The position numbers and the translations under genes were made by a program. A stretch of 64,000 nt of DNA from Neurospora tetraspora (lineage: Eukaryota > Ascomycota > Sordariomycetes > Sordariales > Sordariaceae). The notes beneath the pieces are model-generated. The model was not told where the DNA came from and made no database searches. It was given only the letters and a program-made list of their open reading frames with translations. Of the stretch, positions 25,513-36,127 are shown piece after piece. Within the stretch, counting starts at the first letter, position 1. The number at the start of each line of letters is the position of its first letter. The stretch spans positions 2,790,001 to 2,854,000 of the forward strand of contig NW_026944388.1 of NCBI RefSeq assembly GCF_033439725.1, given 5' to 3'.

Positions 25513-26856
25513 ATGTCCTCCTTCCTAAAATTCCTCGTCTCCTCCGGGGACGCCAACTCGTCACGCCGGCACAAACATCCTTACTACCCGCGTGAGGTGG
25601 TCGTCCCCAACTATGCGCCCAACACGCTCACGCTGCCCATGGTGCTCGGTGCATTTGGCGGAGCCGTGACGCTCTTGATGGTGGGAGTGGTGGCTGTGGG
25701 CAAGAAGGTTAATAAGCGGTTGACGTGGAAGGATGCGGGGGCGTTGGCGTGGTTTACGTTATGTGAGTTGCATTTTCTTCTTGGAGTGGGCAGTTGATGA
25801 AGGGGGTATGTGAGGAAAGGGAGGGGCGGGGAATGATGGATATGTTGAGGTTTGAGAGCAGACGGGAGGGATTGGTGTGCAAAGTGGGCAGAGGAGTTGA
25901 TGAGTCAAGATGAGATTTGCTAATGAATATATGTGAACAGGTGGTTTCTTGCATTGTTTCTTTGAAGGTAAGCTTGGGTATCAGCAATGTCATTTCTTCG
26001 ATTTACCTAACTAACGACATCCTCAGGATATTACGTCCTCAACCACGCCACCCTCGCCGGCAAGCAAGACATCTTCGCCCAGCTGTGGAAGGAGTACGCG
26101 CTATCCGACTCGCGGTACATGACCTCCGATCCGTTCATGCTCTGCATCGAGGCCTTGACTGTTCTCACCTGGGGCCCTCTCTCCTTCCTGGCCGCTTTTG
26201 CCATCATCAAGGGCAACACCAGCCTCCGCCACATCACCCAGACCATCGTCAGCGTCGGCCACCTCTACGGCGTCGCCCTCTACTTTGGGACTTGCTTCTT
26301 CCAGGAGAAGTTCCGCGGCATCTCGTACAGCAGACCGGAGACGCTGTATTACTGGGTTTACTATGCCGGCATGAACGCGCCTTGGGTTATTGTCCCTGCT
26401 AGTACGTCCCCCTTCCCTTCTCCTATCCCCGATGATTTTTTTTCCGACAAAACTAACAAATCCCCAGTCCTCCTCTTCCAAAGCAGCAAAACCATCAGCC
26501 AAGGCCTCTCGGTCCTCAACAAAGTCAAGAGCATGAAGGGCGGCGATTCATCCGCCTCCGGTAGCAGCAGCATCTACAGCGGCAAGGCAGAAAGCATCAG
26601 GTCCTTTGATGGCAGCAGTGAAAGCAAGAGCAGCAGCAGCAGAAAGGCCGACAGGGAAAGCAAGCGCGAACCCAGCAGGGATAGCAGAGATGGAGGCAAA
26701 GAAAGGAGGGATCGCGTCGAGCGCGAGCAGGCGGCCTACCTCAGAGATGAGGGCAGGCCGGAGAGCATTGCGGAGAGCAGATATGAGATCTGGGAGGAGA
26801 GCAGGGCGGATGCGAGGGAACAGTTGAGGAAGAAGAAGACGGGTCGGAGGGAGTAA
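25513..26856 (+). CDS. EBP-family protein (sterol delta8-delta7 isomerase-like)
   Basis: An endoplasmic-reticulum membrane protein of the emopamil-binding protein family, whose classical members move the sterol delta8 double bond to delta7. Four exons: 25513-25762, 25941-25967 (only 27 bp), 26027-26401 and 26468-26856; 346 residues. The first membrane helix is at about residues 43-65. Family motifs are HCFFEGYYVLNH (catalytic His/Glu region, across exons 2-3), LWKEYALSDSRYMTSDPF, CIEALTVLTWGPLS, and WVYYAGMNAPWVIVP in the last helices. The helical core ends near residue 225. A further 120 residues or so are Ser/Arg/Lys/Glu-rich, absent from standard members of about 220-230 residues, and end in a basic KKKTGRRE. 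Intron 3 is 66 bp and in frame, so retention would not stop translation. In fungi the main ergosterol isomerase is the unrelated Erg2, so the substrate here is open. Confidence 0.8.
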
Positions 26857-28043
26857 AGATGGATATGATCTTATGGAATAGTGTTGCGGTGTTGGCCATC
26901 AAGGTGTGAGGCTTGTTTACAGAGATGGGATGACAGAACACGCACGAGCCGGGATGGGCCGGTTCTTGCATTGCAGCCCGGAGTGGTGGGATCCACTTCT
27001 GCAGTCCGGTGATGCGGGCGCACGCTCGGGATCGGACCGGGCGTTGGGACATGTGCAGTTCTCGTGGCTCTCGGTCTCGGGTTGATGAATGATGGGTTGG
27101 ATCGGCGTCTTGGTGTTTTTACTTCGGATGAGTACATACTTATGGTCTGTTGGATAGACATTATGAGCTGCATTCTGTCTGGCGACCTACAGTGACCAAG
27201 TGCCTCGGCATGTTCATCACAGAGAGGAGTTTGCGAACTGTTCACAACCAACGGTTTCAATCCTCCGCATCATTGATCCTCCATGATGCAAAAGTGAAGC
27301 CATTCATGATCGTCCTCGATGGCACGTACGTGTCAACCCTTAAACCTTAATTAGATTAATTCACGATGGCTCACGTGCAGTCGACTTGGAGGGTGCGATC
27401 GAGTTAGACAGGTACTTTTGTTCACATGTTCTTATCCCTCTAATTGGATGTCCCTCTCTAATGACACCTTCCCCATACCCATTACAGATGCCATCCTTGT
27501 TGCTCCCTTGCCGTCTGCCAGGCCAACCCCGGATTGTGCCGAGGCTCACAGCTGACAAGACCCACTGCAAAAAGCCAACTGAAGGCAAGCGCTGTTGCGT
27601 TCTGTTGTCATTCATGAATGATCCTTTGTCTGGAATTGACATCAAATGACACTTGCATGCTCACCTGCTTCCGCGATCTCAACTCAGCATTTCCAATACT
27701 GCTTGATCGCATTGGATTGCGCATTTGATTGTCTCTGACATCCTTTCCACCATTAGCGAACGGGTTCACGCATCTCCCTCTTCGTTTTCAGCTCTCTTCG
27801 CGTGACAGACGGGGGCGCACCAGATTCCTATTCAGGCCAAGAGAGAAAACATCCGAGTTGACCTGCCACCGCTAGCCACCGCCAATCCCAATCGATCCCA
27901 GTTCGCTCCAACCCCCTCTCCAGGGCGTCCTCCCCCCGGTTTTTCCACTGCCCTGTCTATCGCGCAATTGCAATAATTCACACCCATCAACAACTAGGGG
28001 CTGAGGAAGTGGAAGACTACTGTACTCCAACAAATCAATCACG
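26857..28043. other. Intergenic region
   Basis: About 1.2 kb holding the 3' UTR of the sterol isomerase-like gene and the promoter of the Pex26-like gene. Short frames at 27386-27649 and elsewhere have no recognisable features. CT-rich stretches precede 28044, as in many fungal promoters. Confidence 0.6.
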
Positions 28044-29623
28044 ATGGCTTCCAATCTCGATACATCGTCATATCTCAGTCCGAGCATGAACGGATCCGGA
28101 ATCATGTCGTCCTCGCTCTCATCGCTCTCGTCGTCCGTCTCCTCGGCGCGCCATTCGTCCTCGTCCAACATCTCCAAGGCCTACAGACAGGCCTCAACAC
28201 TATTCCTCACCCGTCGACTACCCGAAGCCCTGTCGACCGTTCTACCTCTAATCACACCGTCTCCCTCCGAATCCGCCACTCCCGGCGATGTTGCTTCCGG
28301 CGCCGCTGCATTCGACCCGGCACCTGTCGCCAAGGCGTCGCGATCCACCAGGATAAAGGTGTGGAGTCTGTACCTGACCATCCTCAATGCGATTCTGGAG
28401 TTGAACTCGGACGAAGGCAAGGACGCCTTCGGCACGCAAGAGTGGAGGGCTCTCTGCCACAAGGTGCGCGAGGGCGAGGTTTGGGAGGAAGTCGTGCGCA
28501 ATGGATACCATGGGTCGGAGGGAGACGTGGATGCGGATGTGGTTATCAACCTGTAAGTCGGCCGGCAACACAACACCATGATCACCAGCCAACAAGGTAC
28601 TAACACCCCCATTTCCACAGAGCCACCCTCCTCCTCGGCCACGCCAAAACCCAAACCCTCAACCAAAAGCGTCTAGAAAACTACCTAGCCGCCGCCCGCA
28701 CCCCCAACCTCGATCTGACCGACCGTCTCGGAGGAGGTCCCGCCGGCAGCGCTTCCTCCGCCTCTCTGGCCCGTCCATCCTCCAAATCTGGAGCGGCCGG
28801 ACACGGCGCCGACACCCCGCGCGACCTCAACGCGCGCGTCAAGATCCTCGAGCTGTACACTTTGCACGTACTCCCGCGCAATGACGAGTGGGCGTGCGCG
28901 CGCGAGTTCATCAACATGAGCTCGGTCCTGGACGACGAGCGGAAAGAAGCCTTCATCCAGGCGCTGGACTCGCTGAAGGAAGAACAGGTGGAAGCGGAGC
29001 GTAAGGCGCGCGAAAAAGAGGATGCGATTCGCAAGGATATCGAGAACGCGCGCAAGCTGAGGGCGGAGAACGAGGAGAAAGAAAAGAAAAGGTTGGAGGA
29101 GGAAAGGCAGAAGAGAGAGGCGGCGGCGGCAAGTACGGCTGTTAGTGTGGGGAGCGGACCGACGACGGAAGGGGATTTTGGTGTTGATGGTGGTTCCGCG
29201 GCTAAGGGGACGGGAACGGGGACGACGAAGAAACCGAGTTTGAAGAAGAAGGCTTCTTCGTTGAAGAATGGGGGGGCTTCGTCGTCGTCGGCGTCTGCGA
29301 AACCGGGCAGGCCGTCGAGGAAGGGAGCGTCGTCACCGACTGCGACCAAGACGACGGGCTCTTCTTCGAGTGTGGTGGCCAGTCCTGGGATGGGGACGAG
29401 GGCGACTTTGATATTGAACAATATCCGGTCGGTGCTGGATCAGGTTATGACAGCATTCCATGGGAACCCGTTCCTGCTGTACCGGACGTTGGCGTTTATC
29501 ATTGGGTTCTTGCTAATGTTCAGCAACAAGAGGGTGAGGGAGAGGATCACGAGGGTGGTGCAGCAGGGGTGGGGGAAAGTGAGGGCTACGGCTGGAATGG
29601 GGATGAAGGTTAGTTACATCTGA
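28044..29623 (+). CDS. Pex26-like tail-anchored peroxisomal protein
   Basis: Probably the fungal Pex26 type, which anchors the AAA ATPases Pex1/Pex6 to the peroxisome membrane for receptor recycling; this rests on overall layout and memory, not on a sharp motif. Two exons: 28044-28552 and 28621-29623; 503 residues. A Ser-rich N terminus precedes an all-helical region ([20 protein letters not shown], then [17 protein letters not shown]). A strong coiled coil at about residues 300-365 is rich in Glu/Lys/Arg. Next is a low-complexity Ser/Thr/Lys linker, then one C-terminal hydrophobic segment ([18 protein letters not shown]) followed by a short basic tail ([10 protein letters not shown]), the pattern of a tail-anchored protein. 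The stop at 29621 follows KVSYI; a GTTAGT just before it might be a donor, but no better downstream end was found. Confidence 0.68.
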
Positions 29624-30159
29624 TCCAAGCCTTTTTGCTGTTTGGATATCAGTATTGTTTGGGTGTTAGAAGGGGTGGAATATTCCTGCTCTGATGATAA
29701 TTAGCATTGCGGCTGTTGGGGCAGCGGTTTTTGGCATGCGAGAGTATTGGTTTCAAGTCTATCGTTAATGGGTAATGCATCACGGAAAATAGCTTATTTC
29801 GTTTTCTGTTTATAATCAAGAGAGATGACACAAACATTGTAACCTGGTATGTGATACCAATATCTTTGAAGAAATGACCAAGGTCCTGTTAGTCGACGCC
29901 TGATCGATGGTACGTGCTTGCTTCTCAACTTCGTCTTTCTCCATTGTAAGCTTGCCCTCTTATGTTGTGTATGTAAACAAAACTCCTTAACGCCCATGAT
30001 GCCGAATCAAATGCTGCTTGAGCTTGTGACAAATCCCTTTCTCAACATTGTGTTCCTTCCAATATTCTTGTTTCCTCTCCTCAGAGCATCCTTTGTATCA
30101 GAAAATTAAGCAATCCGAACAACCTTCCCACACGAGCCCGGACCCGGGCATCTCTATTG
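29624..30159. other. Convergent intergenic region
   Basis: Lies between the stops of the plus-strand Pex26-like gene and the minus-strand rds3 gene, so it should hold two 3' UTRs. AT-rich; no gene seen. Confidence 0.6.
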
Positions 30160-30770
30160 TTAAAATGTTCGATTTGTTTTCTTTTGGTAAAATAGCTGTT
30201 GTGCGAAAAAAGTACTCTGTTAGCCTTTGATCTCGATTTCTACCAGCACAGCACACCAGCACACGCCAATCCCATCCACCACTTATCCCACGGCAAGCCG
30301 AGGGGGTAGGGTGGAAAGGAAGGGTAAAGAGAAGAGGGAAACTTACATCCGTCCTGGAACTACCCAGATTTATAATCTTGGGACACCCATCCCTATCCTT
30401 TTCGAGTCTGGTGCACTCGAAGCAGTAGAACGCGTCCGAGATGCCCTCGCCGCCGCACACCACGCACTTGTTCTGGTAGTTGCCGAACGAGCACTCGTCG
30501 CAGATGCGCACCAGCGTCGTCGGCCGCACGTACGAGTCGCACACGGGGCACTTGCCGTCGCACTTGTCGCAAAGACGGCCGATGGCGATGCCGGATTGTT
30601 TGCGGCACATTACTAGATCGCTTTTAAAAGAAGAAGAAGAAGAGTTAGTAGGGGCATATTGAGGGGAGAGGGGGGTTTGTGGCGGTAAGAGAGGATGTCA
30701 TGAAGGCGTAGGTAGGGCTGGGTAAGGAGGGAAGAGAGGATGGAAAGACGTACGGATGATGGCGAGACAT
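30160..30770 (-). CDS. rds3: Rds3/PHF5A-like SF3b subunit
   Basis: A small zinc-binding subunit of the SF3b complex in U2 snRNP, near the branch-point pocket; essential for pre-mRNA splicing in other eukaryotes. Three exons: 30770-30754 (17 bp), 30620-30347 and 30195-30160; 108 residues, against about 107-110 in the family. The protein starts [18 protein letters not shown] and carries the zinc-knot pattern [25 protein letters not shown] and CFEC; I count twelve cysteines. Conserved [14 protein letters not shown] precedes the last intron. The last exon gives [11 protein letters not shown], which starts like the family (DLFYxxK) but lacks the basic end seen in animals. Introns of 133 and 151 bp are long for this window. 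Shares a divergent promoter with the pinin-domain gene. Confidence 0.92.
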
Positions 30771-31556
30771 GGTGGGCTAGAGGGTTTGGTGTTTTCGCGA
30801 CGGCGGTTGAGAAGGATTGAATATCGGGGAGGTAGGCACGCGTGGTGCTGTCGCGTGGGATCAAGTGGTCACTCGGAAGATGCGCTACACGGTGAAGACG
30901 GTCTCGAATGGCGCTCGTGGTTGTAAGTCGAGGTCGGTATGGACGGTGATGTAAGGCGAAAGTTGCGACACTGGCGATAATGATAAGTTGTATCGTGTGG
31001 AATTGGATTTCGTCAGCCTCGGCAGTAAGTGGGTCGCGATGTGGCGTCTCTTCTAGCGTTTTCCGCGTTTTCGTTTGTCAGCCTCGTGGAAGAGCGGGAT
31101 CTCGAATGCCAAGACATGCGACCTGTGCAGGAAAGTGGGGTTTGCTTCCCCAGCTGCTTCCCCGAACAGTGGATTCGAGCGGCCTCGAACAGCGGGTTGG
31201 ACAATCCACTTTCGGGGAAGCTGCTCACTGCGATTCTCATTGAAAGAAGTTCTGGACACAGGTCACTAACAATTTGACTTCCTTCAATACACCAACAGTT
31301 TCCAACAACGAACCGTGTTGGAAATCAAACAGGGACCGGCCAACCGATACATATCTTCGACCTTTAGCTGCAACGAACAACAAAGGCTTTTTGTCACGTC
31401 GATCACGTTTTTGCCAGTCACTTCCGAGCTATACCTAGGCTTGCTCCGCGTACTTTCTCCATCCTACAACAACACAATTGCTTCAGCTTCGACGCCAAGC
31501 TGCTGTCGATCCTTGCTTCACACAACGCGACTGGACCTTCCAACTCGGCACCTCTC
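30771..31556. promoter_or_regulatory. Divergent promoter region rds3 / pinin-domain gene
   Basis: 786 bp between two divergent start codons. It contains an imperfect palindrome at 31152-31225, described separately. CT-rich sequence precedes 31557. No TATA box is obvious. Confidence 0.6.
31152..31225. repeat. Imperfect inverted repeat (hairpin)
   Basis: Arms 31152-31175 and 31203-31225 are reverse complements with one single-base bulge and one mismatch over 23 positions. A second small palindrome, TTCGAG-CGGC-CTCGAA, sits at 31174-31189 at the inner edge. It lies in the shared promoter of two splicing-related genes. Confidence 0.75.
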
Positions 31557-32834
31557 ATGTCTTCGGAGCAGATGATGGAAACAGAGGACTTGGCTTCCCA
31601 GAAAAGAAAGGCCTCCGCCTCGCCATCTCCAGAGGATGGCGTGGCTGCTAAGCGCACCAAACTGGAGGACGAGAATGGCCAGGACAAGATCAGTGAGACT
31701 GTCGAAGGGGAAGCGAAGCCAGAAACCGGAAAGACAGAGGAACCTGTGAACGATTCGACGGGGGAGCCGGCCGGCACAACGAGGGAGGATCACGCCTCGT
31801 TGCATACCAAGGACGATGATCATGCAATGGAGAACGAGGCTGTGGCACGCGCCGACGAGACCACAGTTCAAAGCCCAGCCACTACTAGGAGAGAGTCCGA
31901 CGCGCAAAAGGAGCAGGCCGCACCGCCGTCTCGAAAGGCACCACTTAGCCCCGAACAAACGCGGAAGAATGTTAGCCTGGAGGAGAAGAAACGGGGTAGG
32001 CGCTTATTTGGTGGTCTCCTCAACACGCTAAGTCAGACTACGCCCAACAACTCGCAGCAAAAGAGGAGAAAGGAGATCGAACGCCGCCAGCAGGAACGAG
32101 TGCAGCAGCAGAGAGTCGAGGACGATAGGCGCAGAACCGACCTGCTTGCTGAGCGCAGACGCTTCCGGGATGCCAAGCAGGTGGACTTCGAAGAGCGAAT
32201 GGTGGGTTGTTTCCCCTTGAAAAAAGAAGTGGTTGACATGCTTGCTAACGGACAATTGTTATAGATGCACCGGCGGCATGAAAAGATGCTTATTTTGGCT
32301 CACAGCTTACGGACCGTCAGCGAGCCTGTAGTGGTAAGAGCTAAGCCCCTGACAGAGAAGACGAGTTGATTCAAAAGCTAACGATCCTACTAGTACTACA
32401 AACCATGGGAGCTTACCAAAGAACAAGAGGGCATCATCGATGAACAAATCCGCGAAGCCGAGGAGACCATCGCCAAGGAGGTGCGCCAGTTCGAACTTAA
32501 ACATGGAAGGCCGCCAAAGACTGAGACCAAGGTCCAGTCAAAGTCCGAGATCCAACCACCGCCATCAACCGGTGATGATGAGGACGTCCGGAAAGAACAA
32601 GATACAGTTGGTGAGCAGCCTAACAAGTCTTCAGAAGATGCTAACCATGGTGCTGTTCCGTCATTGCCATCGGACGGTATGCCGCCGCCAGCAGCAGCAG
32701 CAGCAGTACCCTTGAGCACAAGCACGGGCGATGACAAGGGCGTTACTGCCGCTAGCATTGATACTACCACTCATGACCAGGACCATGATGGAGACGAGAT
32801 GATACAAGACGGGGAGGATATGGTCATATACTAG
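31557..32834 (+). CDS. Pinin/SDK/MemA-domain protein
   Basis: Likely a nuclear protein of the pinin family, which in animals joins exon-junction and SR-protein complexes and affects splicing. Three exons: 31557-32201, 32265-32333 and 32394-32834; 384 residues. The N-terminal 135 residues are acidic and low in complexity, with a basic patch KRKASASPSPEDGVAAKRTK that may be a nuclear localisation signal. The conserved pinin/SDK block begins KKRGRRLFGGLLNTLSQ (about residues 142-158). It continues through a charged helix (RRKEIERRQQERVQQQR) to YYKPWELTKEQE, which closes the domain after intron 2. A short Ala repeat from a GCA tract (about 32690-32706) and an acidic tail end the protein. Both introns are short (63 and 60 bp). 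Confidence 0.88.
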
Positions 32835-33202
32835 AGGTAACTTTACCTATTCCCACTATTGCAAAATATCCCGGTCTGGGTCCAACCTGTCAGTTTTGTC
32901 TTGGGTTGTGGTTCCAAAGCAACGGTTTGAGTTTCGAAAGCCAGCTGGCTGGCCGATGTCATATCATCATCTAACTTTGGGGCCGTATATGTGAAAGTAA
33001 AGGAGCATCCCTGAGCCAAGGAGGGCGGTAGGAAGGAAGGTTTATGAGAAAAAAAGTACGCATTTATTGTGATATACTTGCAGCCGCGGTTTTGTTAGAT
33101 GCTCTACTAAGCAGAATACTTCCTTTGATAGCGTACTCTAGAGCCCTTCTCCATCCAGCAGCCTAGTTACCCAACGTGAGATCACCAAGACATCTCCGCT
33201 CA
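32835..33202. other. Convergent intergenic region
   Basis: Between the stops of the pinin-domain gene and the minus-strand epoxide hydrolase gene. Presumably two 3' UTRs; nothing else seen. Confidence 0.6.
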
Positions 33203-34312
33203 CTAAAGCTTCGCATCCCCCTCCGCCAACACACCACCCAAAAACTCCGCAATAGCCTGGTTCACCTTGACCGGCTGCTCCCACAACGCCCAATGGCTAG
33301 CCTCCACCTCTCTCCTCATCAACTTCTTCTCAAAGAATCTCTCCATGCCTTCGGCCATCGCCGGCGGCAGCGCCGCATCCTTCGTGGCCTGAACAAACAG
33401 CGCCGGCGGCTCCACGATCTTCTCCCCCTTCCCCCTCTTCTCCAACTGCTTCAACAACTCTCTCTCCTCCTCAAAGTTCACCTGGCTGGTCCTATACCAG
33501 TTCACACCTCCCCTCATGCTTCCCCCATCATTACCCGCCACCTCCTTCACATAGTAATCCATCTCCTTCTCATCCAACAACGGGCTCTTGCCCATCTTGG
33601 GCAAGTTCTCAAACAGACAGCCCTTCTCCGTCGTAAAAACCGGCTCCCCATTCGGTCCCTTGGCCCCATACACGCCGCTCAAAAACTGCCTAATCTTCTC
33701 CTCCCCCTTTACCTGGGCCTCAAACTCCGGGCCCGAAAGCTGCAGCTGATAGCGGAAATTCGGCAGCACCTTCTCGACCATCTGCTTCAGCGGGACGAAC
33801 TCGCCCGCCCTCGGCGCCCAGAAGGGCGTGCAGACCGAGAACACGGCCCGTGTCAGGTCGGGAAACCAGAGCGCAAACCGCCAGGCCACGGCGCCGCCCC
33901 AGTCGTGTCCGCCTACAATGATCCCGCCTTCCTTCTCGATCTGCTGCCGCCCGCCGGGGACTTCGCTCTCCACCAGCTCGAGCAGGTCGCGCGTGACGGA
34001 CTTGTACGAGTAGGCGGTCAGTTCCTGCGGCGAGTCGGACCGGCCGAAGCCGGGAAGGTCGGGGACGATGACGCGCAGGCCGAGTGATACGAGGAAGGGG
34101 ACTTGGTAGCGCCAGGCGAAGGAGAGGTCGGGCCAGCCGTGGATGAGGAGGACGGTTCCGCGAGGTTGGGAGGCGGCGTCGCCGCCGCCGGTGGGAGGGG
34201 GAGGGGCGGAGATTAGGTAGTGGTATTTCTTGCCGTTGATGGTGGCGGTTTTGGAGAGGACGCGCGGGTCGTGGGGGGTGAGTTTGGGGGGGAAGTCTGG
34301 TGTGGACGACAT
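33203..34312 (-). CDS. Epoxide hydrolase-like alpha/beta-hydrolase
   Basis: Predicted to open epoxides to diols through a covalent Asp ester; the natural substrate is unknown. A single exon of 369 residues starts at the ATG at 34312. Visible catalytic features: oxyanion motif HGWPD at 58-62; nucleophile Asp137 in GGHDWGG; lid tyrosines Tyr188 (FRYQLQ) and Tyr273 (NWYRTS), which orient the epoxide in this family; charge-relay acid Asp312 (ATKDAALPP); and His340 (EASHWALWEQP). The set is complete, so the enzyme should be active. No signal peptide or membrane helix is present, pointing to a soluble cytosolic enzyme. A Pro/Gly-rich loop at 36-50 is the only low-complexity part. Haloalkane dehalogenases share the fold, but the two-tyrosine lid favours epoxide hydrolase. 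Confidence 0.9.
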   Translation of the reverse strand: MSSTPDFPPKLTPHDPRVLSKTATINGKKYHYLISAPPPPTGGGDAASQPRGTVLLIHGWPDLSFAWRYQVPFLVSLGLRVIVPDLPGFGRSDSPQELTAYSYKSVTRDLLELVESEVPGGRQQIEKEGGIIVGGHDWGGAVAWRFALWFPDLTRAVFSVCTPFWAPRAGEFVPLKQMVEKVLPNFRYQLQLSGPEFEAQVKGEEKIRQFLSGVYGAKGPNGEPVFTTEKGCLFENLPKMGKSPLLDEKEMDYYVKEVAGNDGGSMRGGVNWYRTSQVNFEEERELLKQLEKRGKGEKIVEPPALFVQATKDAALPPAMAEGMERFFEKKLMRREVEASHWALWEQPVKVNQAIAEFLGGVLAEGDAKL

Positions 34313-35619
34313 TTTGAGTGAACGGGATGATGAACTGGGTGGTGATGAGTTTGGTGATGAGATTGTTGGTGAGAACTGAGTTCCAGTTTAAGTTCTGTGA
34401 GTGAGTGGGAGTTAGCTAGATACGTTGCTGATATCAAAGGATGATATTACGATGGACACATGTGTTCCGTTCTGTTTAACGGCAGCACGAAATGAAAGCT
34501 GGCTGTGAACGGACCTTTAGGACGATGTGCCACGTATGAGTTGTCGAACCTTTTCGGAGAGTTCTCGAATCATAAACAAACAACCAGAGAGGGTTCTGTT
34601 GTCTTCCTTTTTATACATTTACCATTCAGACGTGTACATCGCGAGTGGGGAAAAGGGGGGTAGCAACAACACCTCAAGTGGCGTCATGCTACCCGCCAAG
34701 ACCACCAAGGATATTCGGCAAGAGGTGATCATTGAAACACGAAGGTCCTTGCCTCTCCGCTTCGTACCTGGCTCGTCGATTTGGCCGAGGCATAATTAAG
34801 CGAAGGCTACTTTTGTGTGGATAAGGAAAGAGTTAGTGGCTGTTCGGCTGATGAGTAAACATGGGATCGGTAAGATGGTGGATTTTATACGTGTAAGTTA
34901 GCAACCTGGTGGGTTTGAAATAGTTTCCGACTGGCAATGCAAAAGCAAGTGGGGGAATTGGAAAACAGATCGGTTCTGGAAGACAGAAACCCTTCAAAAC
35001 TGGACCTTTATGTATCATCTTAGCTAAGGTATATATTTGTAGGGCTCAGAGCTTCTGTCCTTGAACCACCTTTTACACTCCAGCACGTTTTACCATCGTG
35101 GGATAATTAGGAAGTACCTTTGCCTGCATGGCACCAACATCCGTCTACATATCCATCTCTTTCGCCCCTTCAAGTAGTGATTTGAGGCCGGGGCTGTGCC
35201 TTACTGAAGGCACCATCTGTAAACTCGCATCCGTCCAACATATCATGCCGTTTCCATCCAGCACAAAAGGTACACGATCTCACGTGCCATCGAATGCGCT
35301 GCAACCCCTTGAATCCCCTGAGCCTCTGCTCAGCCTCAACGATTGTATAACACTCTAGGCGGGAGGATACACTTCGTTCCCCGGTCGAATTAAACTGAAG
35401 AAGGTTTCGGTGATCCGGGGACTGTAGCTCTTGACGGTGCAACTGTGTGTAGAGTCTCTCAACATAAAGTTAGCAGTATAGGCGAAACCTGGAAACTGAG
35501 GATAAGGATAACTGTAACGTTGGGCATGTCGTTCATGTCGTTGTACTCGTAGTCATCGTATCGCATCGTAATTTTCGTATCTTTCTTGCCTGTACGGCAA
35601 CGATTGGTCTGTGACATGC
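34313..35619. other. Intergenic region epoxide hydrolase / cript
   Basis: About 1.3 kb, upstream of the epoxide hydrolase gene and downstream of cript (both minus strand). The open frames present are short and unrecognised. A promoter for the hydrolase is expected near 34313-34600. Confidence 0.55.
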
Positions 35620-36127
35620 TCACTTCAAGGTAAACTTCTGGCCGTTCACGAGGGGCGCTCCGGCAGTAGTATTTTTGTTGGGCTTGCCACAGATTGCGCA
35701 GGCTATGGAAGAAGTTAGTCGTCATGCATCTTGAAAGATATGTAGAGGACATGTAATGATGTGAAGACGCACAATTGGCGCGGTACGCGCATTTGTTGCA
35801 AAAGCTGTGGCCTTGTGATACTTTCGCCTTGCAGCGCGTACAAGTGCTGGAGTATTGAGCATAGGGATTCTGTGCCGCCTTGGACAGCAGTTTGCTCTGT
35901 AAATATTAGTTAGCACAGGCGAACGATTTCATGTTCTGCTGATGATGATGAAAACTCACTTTTACCACTCCTGTGTTGCCTAGAGTTGCCGACTTCTTGG
36001 GCCCCGAGGCAGAGCTTGATGATGACGATGCTGCTGCTGGGGAGCCATAGTACATCTCACTCTTCTTCTTGACCCCTGGCGTGATGAGGGTCGTCTTTTC
36101 CTTCTTTTGGCACTTTGCGCAAACCAT
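35620..36127 (-). CDS. CRIPT-family zinc protein
   Basis: A small Cys-rich protein of the CRIPT family, named for PDZ binding in animals; its broad presence in eukaryotes has been tied to the minor spliceosome and other nuclear roles (family knowledge). Three exons: 36127-35960, 35896-35773 and 35702-35620; 124 residues, slightly over the usual 100. The N terminus MVCAKCQKKEKTTLITPGVK gives the first CxxC. A Ser/Ala-rich insert follows, then SKLLSKAAQNPYAQYSSTC, CTRCK, FCNKCAY, CAICGKPNKNTT and an end QKFTLK, all family landmarks. Zinc-binding cysteine pairs are intact. The upstream in-frame Met (MKRNISK) is less likely, as the family begins MVCxKC. Divergent from drs2, with about 1.1 kb between start codons. 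Confidence 0.92.
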
